From Prinia subflava (taxonomy: Eukaryota > Chordata > Aves > Passeriformes > Cisticolidae): a DNA stretch of 64,000 nucleotides. The position numbers were made by a program, and so were the translations under genes. Location of the stretch: NCBI RefSeq assembly GCF_021018805.1, contig NC_086254.1:2219001-2283000 (forward strand). Reading direction: 5' to 3'. This document shows positions 47,791 through 59,560 of the stretch, in pieces. The stretch's first letter is position 1. The number at the start of each line of letters is the position of its first letter. Under the pieces are notes generated by a model that saw only the letters and a list, made by a program, of their open reading frames with translations, searched no databases and had not been told where the DNA came from.

Positions 47791-48869
47791 CCCTCCTAAT
47801 TCAAGTCCAACACCAGGACAGCAGTGCCTATCATAAGCTGCTCTAGGCAAGGATTTAGGCCTAGGAAGCTCCAGGTTATTGTTTCCTCCCTGCCTTGTGC
47901 AACTGCTCTGCAATGTCGTTGTAAGAAACCTGGCTCAGGGATCTGACTGCCAACAGAGCGAGCTGATGGGCAGGGCAAGAAGCAAGATTCTGCCACCACG
48001 GGAGGCAGGGAAAGGTGCAGAGAAACCTGCCCACCTTGAAGCCAGTCCCACAGAGCCCTGTCCCTGTGAGAGCACCCCGGAGCCCTGGGGAGCACACCAG
48101 AGACCTCCTGCACGCCCCGCGGCAGCCGGGACTGAGAGACGGAGCTCTGCACAATGATCTATGACAAGGAATCAAATAACAGTAATAAAAAAGCACTCCA
48201 CCTGTGGGTGATCATACTTTTTAAGATGGATTAACAAAATGACTGCTTATTTATTGAAAATAATGAATAGCCTAGTGCTTTTAGTTCAGAAAGGGATGCA
48301 GGGGGGAAGCCTGCTGCAGCAGGGTTTTAAATAAACTGAAAACTTATGGCAATGGCATGCACGACAGCCAGGAGGGAAACGGGGACTCTGGGGAACATGA
48401 CTAATGGCAGCTCCTGGAAAGCACACCAGGACTGTAAGCAAAGCCAGTAAAAGAGTCAAATGGAGAGAAAGGGAAACGTAAAAAGAAAATGTAGGTTTGC
48501 TCAGCCTGGCTTGAGACTGATGCTAACCCAGAATTTCAAAGAATTCTGGAACAAAGGGAAAGAAATGCCACCTCTGAAGTAACCCTTGCATCAGGTTCTG
48601 TCTTGTGTCTCTGGACTCTGGCCAAGCCCACGTGCATAAGCATCTCTACTAACACATGAGCTAGAGCAGAGCCTGTCTAAAAGGAAGAGGAGCAAAACTC
48701 AGCTTGGGCTCCAGGGTCTGTCAGACTTCCAACAGGTCAGCACTAAGCCCGCAGAGCAGATTTCCAATTCTGGGTATTTTCCCTCTTACCAGACCCTTTA
48801 AACACCTAAATCTTAAAAGCATCTTTCATCAGCAGCTATTAGTGATGCAGGAAGGATTCTTTGTTTTAC
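47791..48869. other. Non-coding stretch with a small CpG cluster
   Basis: Six CpGs lie between 48078 and 48141 (in ccccgg, cacgccccgcgg, gccggg and gacgga), a local excess but short. The remainder is mixed and holds no recognised gene. Confidence 0.5.
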
Positions 48870-49115
48870 AGAGCAGTGCAGAGAAAGCAAGGGATCAGAT
48901 TTCTGGGTCTTAATTCCCCTCCCTACACCACGGGCTGTCTTTAGTACACCTCGTCTAGAGATCTTTAGGGTGCTTTGCCACAAGAAACCTCAGGGGAGAG
49001 GATTTAGGCCAGATTGAGCTGTTCTTCACATGACTGCACAAGACCAAGTCCCCTGCCAGAAGAGAAACTGAACCCAAGTTCTGCTGTTGCTCCTGCCCAT
49101 TACACATCTCCCTCC
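48870..49115 (-). mobile_element. Possible diverged MIR-like SINE remnant(s)
   Basis: Phrases such as gttttacagagcagtgcaga with ctccctacaccac (48867-48931), and caagaccaagtcccctgcc with actgaacccaagttctgctg (about 49040-49087), are reminiscent of reverse-complement MIR (ttttacagatgagg, caaggtcacacagc, gaacccaggtctg). Spacing is not consistent across the whole span, so this may be one broken copy, two, or coincidence. Confidence 0.28.
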
Positions 49116-50159
49116 CTAAAAACCATTACACCCATCCCTGCTATTTCACAAGTGGTGAAAAACAGGTATCAGCAAAGCTATCACTAGGATTTTAACCCAA
49201 ATAACCAGAAGAGCAGTGCAACACCATGAAAGTAAAAATGGGATGAATGCTGTAATGCCTTTTAGAGATGAATGCTGTAATCCCAAATTTAACTTTTTAT
49301 CTTTTCTTGGGATTTCATTAAGCAGCAGCAAGAGACAGGCATAGTGAGTGTGACACTTCACCAGGACCTTCACAACAATGGGATTAGGAACACTCCAAAG
49401 GTAACACAGCAGCACCACAGACTCATTTTTTCCAGCACTTTGTAACACAGCAGTGTAAGAGGAAAGTGGGGTCATTCAGGACAATGTGATCTCCAGTACA
49501 CATGGGGGGAAAAGTAAAATGATTCCCTCTGGATTAGCTTTCTTCCCAACTGTACCCAGCGAATCAGAGAAGCAGATTAGTTCTGGGTGTTCATCCCAAC
49601 CATAATCCTCTCACCCCAGTGCTGTTCCCTTCATGGTATTAATTCACTGAAACAGAAGATTCCCTACAAAAGCCCTCACGGCTCATCTCGATTCCCAAGT
49701 GAAGGCTGATAAAATTTCAAATTTCAAATTTCAGCTTTCAAAATGATTCAAATTTCAGCTACCACAGTGCAGAAGCATGGAGTACTTTACTTTGACACCA
49801 ACACTGCTAAACAAAAACCACCTCAAGAACTTACTAATTCCTTTTAAACTAAAAATATGCAGGTTCTTGGTTTTTCTGCCTGTCACATTTCTATTTGGAC
49901 ATCCAGCACTTGCACAGCACTGAACAAAAAAATATACTGCTCCTGACAGCTCATTCCTATACAGGGCAGAGTTAGATGAAAACTGAAACTCAGCATCCAG
50001 GCTTTTAAGAAACTAACCTGGCAGATTGCATGCAAACTTCCTTGGCAAACACAAACAACAGCTGAATAATACATAAAAATATCTATTGACAGAACTGCTC
50101 CTGTGCACACCACTTTCAACCCATATGATGGAAGCACCAGAGAATCTTTATGGAAAGCC
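49116..50159. other. Non-coding stretch with small tandem duplications
   Basis: The 15-mer gatgaatgctgtaat occurs at 49242-49256 and again at 49267-49281. An aaatttc-type simple repeat lies at 49711-49760. No gene was recognised. Confidence 0.6.
49711..49760 (+). repeat. (AAATTTC)n-type simple repeat
   Basis: Three direct aaatttc units are followed, after a short interruption, by a further caaatttcagct that repeats the earlier end of the run. Confidence 0.85.
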
Positions 50160-50600
50160 AGCACTGACTTGGCTTGAAAGGCACCTTAACAAACAAAGGA
50201 AGTACATTAAAAAAATGCAGTGCTAAGACATTATCAAAACATGCATTATAGCTTGTGAAAGCCCTCTGCCAGTGAGTGTGTCTGCAGAGCACCGTGCAGA
50301 GCATTGATCTGTCTGTGTTCTGGGTGCTTTTCGGGTGATGCCTGACCGGAGTTTACAAGGGCAAGCTCAGAGGTCCTCGTTGTTTATTTCTCTGCAGTCT
50401 TTTACTTGTCACTGATAATAGTTTTCAAGGCATCCAGCCCGGGAGGATGCAGACAGGGCTTTGCCAGGGGGGAGAGGTCAAAGCAATAATGTGCCGACCA
50501 GGGTCAGAAATATTTATCTGCACCAAAATGGTTCTGGATAATCAAACAGTTGAAAATTAGTTTTATGACAGGCCTGGTATTATTTGGCTGTTTTCCTCAC
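50160..50600. promoter_or_regulatory. Candidate conserved non-coding element, strong texture
   Basis: About 440 unique bases that keep CpGs at 50293, 50332, 50347, 50378, 50440 and 50494 in an AT-leaning context. They include gtcactgataatag, aaatatttatctgc, and ggataatcaaacagttg followed by aaattag, with GATA- and TAAT-type cores close together. No repeat family and no open frame of note. This is one of the better enhancer candidates by eye. Confidence 0.38.
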
Positions 50601-51059
50601 ACAACAGAAATAAGGACTGTTTCCAAAGAGGAGGACACTCCACCACGTCTGTCTCACCTGCTGCATGCAGAGTTTGACAGTCCTGCTGTGGCATTTATCA
50701 ACCTGCTCCTGCCACCTTGGAAAGAGCCCCTGCCTGGCCCCAGCCCTTCTGAGCCTGCCCTGGGCACCAGGGCTGCAGTCAGAGGCTTCAGGGCACAGGG
50801 AGCAGCTGTTCCAGGCATCAAACATCCTGATGATGAAGGCACCGAGCTCCCACACCTCTGGTAAGTGGCACAGGGGGAAGATCAGACACCAAGCTAACAA
50901 TAAATACTGAAAACAAGATTGCTTCAGAGCTGGCTGAGAGCTAAAATCTTCTGGACAGGTAAAATCACTCACAAAAATACACCTGAGTTGTGAGCCGTGC
51001 TGCAGATCAGCAAGCACACCAGCACCTGGTATTCTCCATCTCCCTTCTTCTCTACCAGC
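50601..51059. other. Non-coding stretch with an exon-like open segment
   Basis: From about 50608 to 50860 a plus frame stays open between an acceptor-like tttcctcacacaacag and a strong donor-like ctctg|gtaagt at 50861. Its residues are Pro-, Gly- and Ala-rich and match nothing I know, and the acceptor's pyrimidine tract is weak. This is a speculative exon and is not called as coding. Confidence 0.15.
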
Positions 51060-51560
51060 TGTTTTTCACTTCGTGTTTACTGGTAATGCAGTAGAGCATC
51101 AACCCCCTGGATTTCAGTAAAGTATTTACTCACTCTGAAATGGGAAAACATTGCTCTTGTTAAAAATTTTCATCAGACTGAAGCAGATCTGCTCCTCAGA
51201 TAATATAATGACACTGAGGTCCTCAAGAGAACCCCCTCCAAAGCTAATAAAGTCAAAACAAATCCAGTTACATCAGGTTAATTTAAAGAACTTCTCTTTT
51301 TAAATGTACATGGAGAGAAAATGGAAGAAACCTTCTAAATTAATTCCAGCATTATAAATTTGATTTAGCGAGAGCAGTGTGCACCACTGTGAGAGCAATA
51401 ACAATATAGGAATGTTTTAAGCAGAGAAAATAAATTATTTCAAAAGGGAGTGGAGAGGGAAGAAACAACAAATGTGTGAGAGAGAACCCACTCCAGTATT
51501 AATTAGAGATCTGCAGTTCTGTTTGCATTTGGCTTCATTAAACGAGGAACTGGAATTAGC
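51060..51560. promoter_or_regulatory. Candidate conserved non-coding element
   Basis: AT-rich unique block with TTAATTAG at 51499-51506, aaattaattcc near 51337, and many ATTA cores. CpGs are kept in ttagcgagag and aaacgagg. It lacks long frames or repeats. Confidence 0.35.
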
Positions 51561-53079
51561 AGAGGCTCCAGACTCAATGGAGAGAAACAGCTGGAAACTC
51601 AGCCAAACCCCTCCAGATGTGCCTGGTTCCTACCCCCAGGCACAGAAGAGCCCTGGGTAGACCAGCTCATGTTCCTGCTCCCATTTATTTGCACATGCAA
51701 GTGCAAAGGATGAACCCCATCTCCGAGGAGCAGCTGCAGTCCCAGCTACTACAAAGGAACAAGGGAGACTTCATGCTTCAAATCAATGAGTCTGTCCAAG
51801 CTACAGCTCCCAAAGGGGTTCTAAACCCATCTGAAGTGAACTGTGATCAAGAAAGTGAAGAGCTTCAGCAAGCAAGCAAATGAGCTGCAGGCTGTACTCT
51901 CAGTGTGGAGCGTGTCCCTGTGCTCCCCATGCCTGGCTCCGCAGGAGCCAGGATGGAGCTGAGGTTGGGATCTTCTGGGCACCTCCTGCTGGCACTGAAC
52001 CTCGGGCAAACCCTGGGCTGGAGCAAGCAAACAGAAAAATGCTGAAGGATCTGAGGAGAGCAAGCAAGGACAGCCACCCTTTTCCCAGGATAACAGAACA
52101 CAGGGAAGCTCCCAGCCAAATAATGCACCTACCTGTCCCCAGGTAACTCATAGTGCAAATTCTTTCATTTTCACAAGAACAGGGATATATTTTTGCCCAC
52201 CCCAGGAGATACTGACCCAAAACACATTCCCTTTAAGCAACCCTATGTCTCCTTGCAAAGCAATTGGAAGGTTTTCCTTTGTCTGGGTATCAATCACACT
52301 GGCCTCTCAAACCCTGGTAGCTGCCAAGCAACTGCTGTGGCTACAAAACCTCCCCCCAAGCCAGGGGGAGACTTGGAAGAACAACAGACCCTTGCCCATC
52401 CGTGTGAGAATTGCTGGCACTGCTGGAGGAGCCTTGCTGCCGTGGAGGCAACACTGGGGCCCTGCTCCATGCTGGGGGACCAGCTCCTCCACCTCCAACA
52501 CCATATGGAAAAGGGGAAAGCAAACATAGCAGCAATTTAATCCAAAGCAGAGAATACCAACCATGGATGTATTCAATGAAAAAAGAAAATCTGAAAGACA
52601 ACACAAGGAACAGCAAATTAATACACAAGCTGAGCTCTTTTTTATATATAACATCTGTCAAAATACTGAAGTGTTTGCTTTTTTTGTACAAGCAGGAGGT
52701 TATGATTGTGCAGACAGTCATAAAGCAGGGCAGTATTATAAAAATTAGGGATTTCCTTCATTGTCTCTATTGGTTTGCAGTTACTAATTATGAGACTGCT
52801 AAGTGCCAAATGGTCAACGAGCAAATCTAATTGTTATTTAAATGCAGCCAGCCAGGTTGGAGATACATTCACAATCCACATATGTACATTTAATACACTG
52901 CTGGTTGCATGTGGAGTCGGGTGTAGCACAGGGAGGACAGCACCACGGCTCCCAGCCACGTGTTTGGGCACATTCTGCCAGAAGGCACATCAAGACAGCT
53001 GAGAAAGAGGCTCATTTTTTCTGACTTGGGCTCCTCATTGCAGGAACCAACTAGAAGAGGCAGAATATAGAACCAGCAA
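51561..53079. other. Non-coding stretch
   Basis: GC-moderate to 52500, then AT-rich to 52830. A 10-bp stem with a 4-base loop lies at 52700-52723 (arms ttatgattgt and acagtcataa), too short for a microRNA precursor. Open frames up to 139 codons show no domain. Confidence 0.5.
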
Positions 53080-53392
53080 TCAAACAATGGTTTGGGCAGG
53101 AAGGGACCTTGAAAGGTCACATTGTGGACACTTAAACAAGCTGCTCAGAGCCCCATCCAGCCTGACCTTTAGAGTGTCCAGGGATGGGGCATCCACCACC
53201 TCTCTGAGCAACCTGTGCCAGTGTAATATCATCCTCACTGTAAAAATTTCTCCCTTAGATCTAATTTGAATCAAGTCTCTTAGTTTAAAACCAATTCCCC
53301 TGTTCTACAGGCTTTACTAAAAAGTTTCCCCATCTTTCATACAAGCCCCCTTATAATATCGAAGGGCTGCAGCAAGGTCTCCTCGGAATACT
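53080..53392 (-). mobile_element. CR1 LINE 3' end with ORF2 C-terminus (minus strand)
   Basis: Read on the minus strand from 53392: a degraded ORF2 C-terminus including HRLLREVVDAPSLDTLKVRL (about 53214-53155), the RLPREVV--PSL motif of CR1. The 3' UTR then follows (ctggatggggctctgagca, then tttcaaggtcccttcctgcc) and ends near 53080 with caaaccattg. About 310 bases survive, 5'-truncated. The terminal octamer array is absent or decayed. Identity looks higher than in the 59-kb copy, so it is the younger of the two. Confidence 0.93.
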
Positions 53393-54249
53393 CTGAATTT
53401 CTTCAAAAACCACAGGACACATCCATGCAATGCAGAATAGAGACCACAGCTGAGGTTTTATTCCCTTCAAATGCCAAAATCTGGCCTCTTTCTACAGCAG
53501 GGTATGGGAACTGGCTCATTACTTCCACGGGCTGGAAAGGGTGGGAGAGATGGCAATGGGGTAGAGATAACTGGGTACAAATCTTAAATGAACGGTGCCA
53601 CAGGGCCACATCAGTCACTTGCAAGCCCCCAGAGGTGCAGCAGAGTGAGGATCAGTGCATCACCTCAGGGATGGACAGGGAGGGAGCAGAGACTGGGCCT
53701 GCTGCCACCCCACCAGGGGGCTGCTGTGTCCCAAGGGCAGGCGGTACAGCCACAGCAGGAATGGGGAGCAGGAGGGGGTCAGAGCCCAGCACTGCACTGC
53801 AATGCCTGGGCCCATTCCCCCAGCAGCACCCAGTGAAATAACCCCCAGCCCAGCCCTGAGTGCCAGCACTGCACCCTGACAGTGACTCCCAGCTGTCAGG
53901 GACTGGGTGTACTGGGTGCTGCCAGGAGTCCAGCACCTGGCTCTGCTCCACCCCTGGCCCTGGGGGCACGAGCTGCCCAAAGAAGGCAGTCCTGGGGCAG
54001 GCAGGACACACCAATCCCTGAGCAAAGCAAGCAGGGCAGCCCAGGCCAGCGGAGCTCACCTGAGCCTCTGGCACTGAGGTAAATTTGTCCTTTCTCCAAA
54101 CCCCAGTTCCCCAGAGCAGCCCAGGTCAAAATGGGAGGATCTCATGTATCTGACCACCACTCCAGAGACAGAAAGAGTCAGCTGAGAAAGGGACATGGAG
54201 GATCCACTGCAATCAGTGGAGCAATTCTTCCCAAGAGGCACAAACAAAA
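53393..54249. other. Non-coding stretch, GC-rich
   Basis: GC-rich from about 53640 to 54110 with overlapping open frames on both strands to 140 codons. Few CpGs, so not an island. No domain recognised. Confidence 0.5.
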
Positions 54250-54830
54250 TCCAACATAATGAGGAAAATGAGGAAAATACTTTTTGTTTTTATCCATTTG
54301 CAATGCAGTTATCATCTCAGATTTGCAGCTCTACTTCACCTTGACAACTTCTCAGTTATTGCAGAGTTTGGATCAGCTTTTTAGGTTTTTCTTTTTTTAT
54401 CTGCATTGTTCTCCTGAACTTTTCTGGGGCACTGAATTACAATGGACTCCACAGAGCTAGTCTATGACAGTTCACTGTTAAAGGATTAGGCAGCCACAGA
54501 AAGTATTATAGCAATGCAGTTTATGTAGACCTGGAATGTATTCTCCAATGAGATTAACCTATCTAATAGGATTTGGGGAAGCTTTCAGGGCCATTAGGAT
54601 GCCCCCTACATGCTAAAGGCTCCAGATGCTGAAACCATTTGATTTAATCTAATCAAGAGTGCCTAGGTGTATTTTGTCAGTGGATGTTTCTGTCATTTTC
54701 ATATTACATCTCAATAGACAACTTCCATCCAAGTTCCATTGTGTACAAACAGGCAGACACATTCGAGGCTGATCTTCAATTATAAGAGACACTAATTATT
54801 AAAGCCTGGGTTTACAGTCTAATCCTGAGG
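54250..54830. promoter_or_regulatory. Candidate conserved non-coding element, strong texture
   Basis: About 580 unique bases without open frames of length, AT-leaning, beginning abruptly after GC-rich sequence. Two tandem TAATC words occupy 54645-54654, and gagattaacctatctaatagg (54550-54570) and cactaattattaaag (near 54789) supply further homeodomain-type cores. No repeat family explains it. Confidence 0.4.
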
Positions 54831-57559
54831 TATGGAGCATTCCCTTAATGCTGCTGGAGGGACACTCCTTGGACCCACTTTCCTTTATTCTACCTTAAGA
54901 GCCATTCCACCCTGCCTCTATTTGTCACCCATCCCTAGGAAGAGCCCTCGGTGCTCTGGGTGCCAGGTGCTGTGCAGAGCAGCAGCGCTGAGGATCAAAA
55001 GGAAATAAAATCATTCTCACCCCAGAGCTCTGGCTGTGCAAACACTCACAGCTGGACACAGCTGCAGGCCAGCACGGAATGGGAGCGTGGCTGGGAAGGG
55101 AGATGAAGGGCCCTCTGCAGACATCTCCTTTGATAAGCAAAGATGATGCCATAAATCGCACTGATGAGCACTTACCCTCTGCAAGTGAGCAAGGGCCCTG
55201 GGAGGGATGAGCAAGTGCAGGAGTTACCATCTCCTCAGGGGCTTTTAGCCCTAACAAAAACATTTCCTTTCTCCACAGCTTGAAGAAAGATCCTCAGGAC
55301 ACATTCTTTAAATCCCAGCCTGGAGAGGAAAGCAAAGGTCAGCCCCCAGGTGGGCACTCCTGGCTAACAGAAACACAGAGAAGTGTCCTGCTTCCCTAAA
55401 AAAATCCACACATCAGCTGAAGTCAACTGTGCATACACAGCTCTCACCAAGCAAGGAAAGCACCCATGAGTGAGAGGGCCTGGAGCAACATCTGGAGCAT
55501 CCAGGTGTGACTTCTGCAGTTATCTGCTCATTTGTCATCTATGTCCTTGCAAGTATGAAGCAAACATTGATCTTTAGGATTCAGGAGGTTGCACTGGAGA
55601 AAGTCCTGAGTGCCAGATTCACCTGAGGTGTGACTGTGACTGTCACACATCCATCTGTGCCATTTTAAGCTCACAAGGAGCAGCTGTAGCGCCAAAGTGA
55701 CTTTAACCTGAATCGGGCATGCTCAGCAATGCTGCAAATCTTTTCAAGCCCTCCTTTATGTTTATTTTCAAGGACTAGTTCAGGCATCTCTTCCTCAGCG
55801 ATATTCATCAGAGGGAAGGAGCAAAGATGAAAGCCTGCAGCAGCCTCTGGGCAGGATTTGTCCAACCCTGTAATTCAGCCCTCCCAGCAGACCAAAATTT
55901 GAGAGGTAAGGGCACACCAGGAAACATGAACCATTTGAGCTGATCCCGACTTACCGGGCGGCAAGGAAGGGATTCCTCATTCCCCAAACACCTTCTCACG
56001 TCACTTTTTCTTAAATGAGTATTTTTCCCATTATTTTTCCAGTGGAAACAATTATTTTTAGAATCAAGGCTAAAAGGGCCACAGTTCATTACTGACAACT
56101 CAAAAACGCAATGTTCCTCCAAAAGCCTTCAACCCTGCCCCTACAGAAATCCCACTGTCAGCAGCTTGGCCCTCTTGGATTGCCTGTGCTGCAGAACAAA
56201 TACCATCACTCATCCCACTGAGCTTGTGTAAAACCAAAATACACCACAGGCACAGCACAGGGTATATTTTTGTTTTAGGGACTGGCTCATATATAGCAAT
56301 TTGTGGTTGTGAACAGTGAGTGGAGGTTACAGAACCAGCATTTCAGGAGATACCAAAACAAAGCCAAGATGGATGGAAGGCAGCAGATGCTCAGCTCTCT
56401 AATGCAGAGGCCCTCCATTGATTTCAACAGCTTTATACTCAGATGTATCCCTCACCAGTTCCTGGCCTGGTGCATGTTGCCAAATACTAGGTGTTCTCCA
56501 GTCCCATGCCAAGGCACAGGAGACCTCTGGGCAAGTCAGGTGAAATCTAACACTGGCATATACTTACAACATCACATGCAAATTGACTAACTCACTGCAA
56601 AACTTCTGCCCTTGGTATTCGTGAAAAAAGCCAGGTTGAGCTCTCAAATTCCCTCCAAATGCTTAAACACTGCACTTGTTTTAAAATGAGAATTAAGTCT
56701 GCATTCAGGAAGTTACTTACAATGTAGGTTGCTGCTAATTCAAATTAAATTATAGTTCTATTTTCTTAAACAAAAAGTTTTGTCACTTCAGAAGCCCTGC
56801 CGGAAACAAGTGGCCCCATGGCTTAATTAAACCCACGGAGTGCAGTCATGCAGATGCAAGCCTGCCTCTGCACAGATACTGCAGGTGACCCAAAACAAGT
56901 CACTTATCAGTCCCAGAGCTGTCCCACAGGAGAGCACTCCATGACATTTCACTTGTGCTCAGCAAGTGCTGTTAAGTCTTTAGGAAGAAAAGACTGAAGA
57001 AATGCAAATAACTCCATGCACATTCTCACTCCTGCACTCCAATACTCCTTTTTGCCCTAGTGTTTTTATCATGCTATTTTATTTCCTTCTGCCCTTCCTG
57101 TGCACAGGGTGCTGGTGTCACAAAAGCAGTACGAGCTGCTGTAGGTTATGCCACGATTACTTTGGGCTCTCTCCTGTTTAACATTTCCCTTTTCCACAGA
57201 GCTGCTCTGGCTTGGACAGGAGGGAGCTGGAAGGGACTAAGGCTCAGGACAGAGCTCCCACTTTTTGATGGAGACTAATGAAAAATCCCTGACCCACCAT
57301 TTGGCCACAGATTAAAAGCCATCCCAACATAGTCTGTAACACTTTCAGAAAATTGCCTAAATCTGTTGCAACTGAATGCAACACTTGTATCATCCAGCTG
57401 CTGCTTTTAAAAAATAAAATAACAAAATAATAAATCATAGTAATAACAAAAATATCTAACAAGCCCTCCACAGCCCCATCAGTGACTACGGAGTGATCAA
57501 ATACAAACACAGAAATACAGGAAATAATCTCTGAAAATTAGTGAAAATAGGCATAAACT
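54831..57559. other. Non-coding stretch
   Basis: Mixed composition. Words such as ccattgatttcaacagc (56416-56432) recall old amniote repeats that contain 'ccattgacttcaatgg', but this is too short to call. No gene was recognised. Confidence 0.5.
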
Positions 57560-58060
57560 GAATGGATGACCACTGCTGGTTTAGACGTTAAAAATCTTAA
57601 TTTTCTTCTTTTATGTCAACTTTGCAGATTCTCCTCTTTAACAAAGCTGAGATAAAAAAAGGAAGCTATATCTGATCTCATCAGCCATTCTGTCTTTAAA
57701 GCATTTGACTACAATCCGCACCAGACATACTTAGCAAACTTTAAAATACAGCCTCTCAACATTGTTACAATTAAGTCACTCTGAAATGTCATGAAAAGCA
57801 ATCTAGTCCCATTAAAATCTTCACACTCATTAAAAAAGCACTTACAGACTCGAAAATGTTCCTAATACATTATTTAAAGACACAAGATGTACAGTGACTA
57901 AAAACCTTGTACAGAAAGAGAATAGCAACAGTCTGCTTTAAAAAAGCCTGTGTGCAAATGTGTGTTATAATTAGCTAATTGGGAAACTGCAGGTAGAAGG
58001 CAGTTTGTCATCTACTGGGTTTTGTCTAGGGGTTTTATTTATTTCACTCTCTTTTTATTA
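57560..58060. promoter_or_regulatory. Candidate conserved non-coding element with homeodomain palindrome
   Basis: AT-rich unique block with a perfect 12-bp palindrome AATTAGCTAATT at 57969-57980, a layout that suits paired homeodomain binding. Isolated CpGs are kept (aatccgcacc near 57715, actcgaaaatg near 57848). No open frames or repeats. Confidence 0.38.
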
Positions 58061-59149
58061 AAGGAAGAAGGAAAAGGGTGCTTTCTTTTTATGGAAGGAA
58101 AAAAAAAATCCCATTGTAGGCAATTTATGATCATTATGTAGATGACATGTGCCAAAGCCACCTCTTTTCCTGGAAGGGGTAGGGAAAACCACAGACATCC
58201 TCCGACACCAGGCAGACAAACAAAGGGGTCACTGGAAGTTGTGCCTGTGAGGACCAGAATCCCAGAACAAAGACAAACGAGCTCAGGCTCTAACACAGCC
58301 ACTGTCCTATAATGCTGCATCTTTTTTTGATGTTAATAGAAGATGAAGGTATAAAATTTGCATCTTTATTGAACCCACTGCTAGATGAGCCATGTTCCCG
58401 CAGAGCCCCAGAGCAGCAGAACAACAATGGCTGCTTCTTCCAGGGAGGGCTCTCACTTCTCCCTGCACCTTACCCCATTTAAATACTTGGGTTTTACTGA
58501 GATTTTTTCACAATTCTGACCAATGCAAGATGGAAATCAGGCTGCAGAAAGGCATTCAGCCATCATTTGAAGGAGCTGGAAGAACAAGAAAGAATCTGGA
58601 AAAATGGATCATTGTGAGAGGGATCTCCCTGTTTTCAGCAATACCAGGACAAAGCAGTAATTTTAAAACAAATTTGGAGGAGAGGAAAAAGAAAAACAGT
58701 ATTTACTTGCAGAGAATGAGGGGCAAGAGCTCCTTGGCATCCTACAGAAGCTTCCAAACAGTCAACAAAAAAAAAAGAATAAAGAATCCAATCTAAGTCA
58801 ACTTTGTGAACAGCCTCTTTCTCCCCAAACCATGACCCTCTGGAGAGCAGCATGGTTCAGGGAGAGCACGAGGGCTCAGCCCAGCCTGCCAGGTGCTTCC
58901 AACTGTCCCAGGAAAACAAAAGGCATCACACTGACCCAGTCAGAGCCAGCTGAAGGTCTAAGATCAGAACAGGCTCAGAGCATAATGAGTCCACCCAGAA
59001 TAATCAGCCACCTGCAGAAGTTGTGACTAGGGATCCCCTGAGTCATGCTCTTTAGCAGCCTTGCTCTGTGTCTCTTCCACAAATGCCTCCAGCACATTTC
59101 CAAACCCACATCAGTTTCTCACACCCACCCAGAGGTGATGATTTCCACA
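58061..59149. other. Non-coding stretch
   Basis: Contains the 20-mer ccattgtaggcaatttatga at 58111-58130, found again at 60062-60081. A 134-codon frame (58392-58796, plus) has no recognisable domain. No gene was called. Confidence 0.5.
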
Positions 59150-59560
59150 GCTTGCTGCCTGCTTGCAGGAAGAAATATCTTCTTTTGAGCCTCCACACTT
59201 CATCTGCCACCTCTAGGTCTGGTATGAAGAAGAACTTGAACAGTCACTCCCCATCTACTTTATTCATGACTGTATCAATGTTTATCACACTCCTGCTTAA
59301 TCATCCCTTTTCCAGAGTGGAGCTCTCCTCTGTTCACCCACTCTGTGCAGGGAAGGTTTTTTCTCCCTCTCTGATCACCATCTTCACAGCCCATCCCTGA
59401 ACCTCTTCCAGTTTTATTATACCCTTTAGAGATAGGGAGCACATTCCAGGCATAGCAATCCATGGATGTCTACACGGCAGTATGATAGCTCATCTTTTCC
59501 TTCTGTATTTCTGCTCAACAAGTCCTGATACCCTATTTGTTCTGTGAATGCTTGAACTGG
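59150..59560 (-). mobile_element. Ancient CR1/L3-like LINE remnant (minus strand)
   Basis: In plus-strand order the text follows the reverse of an old amniote CR1/L3-type 3' region: aggtctggtatgaagaagaa, tgtatcaatgtttatcacac, cttaatcatcccttttccag, gggaaggttttttctccctc, tgatcaccatcttcacagcc, tgaacctcttccagtttt, agagatagggagca, attccaggcatagcaatcca, cggcagtatgatagctcat and accctatttgttctgtgaat. Order and spacing are kept throughout, but identity is low, so it is much older than the other CR1 copies. It has no coding capacity. Confidence 0.78.

Noticed and set aside
2107..50861. The 17-mer agctcccacacctctgg shared between about 2107-2123 and 50845-50861
   Set aside because: A single short match in GC-rich sequence without further similarity on either side, so it may be chance. 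Neither flank shows a common repeat.
52700..52723. Hairpin ttatgattgt/acagtcataa considered as a microRNA precursor
   Set aside because: The stem is only ten pairs and does not extend outward. MicroRNA precursors need roughly 22 or more paired bases per arm.
56416..56455. ccattgatttcaacagc followed by ttatactcagatgtatccc, recalling an old amniote repeat word
   Set aside because: Only about 40 bases are suggestive and the match is loose. Not enough to call an element.
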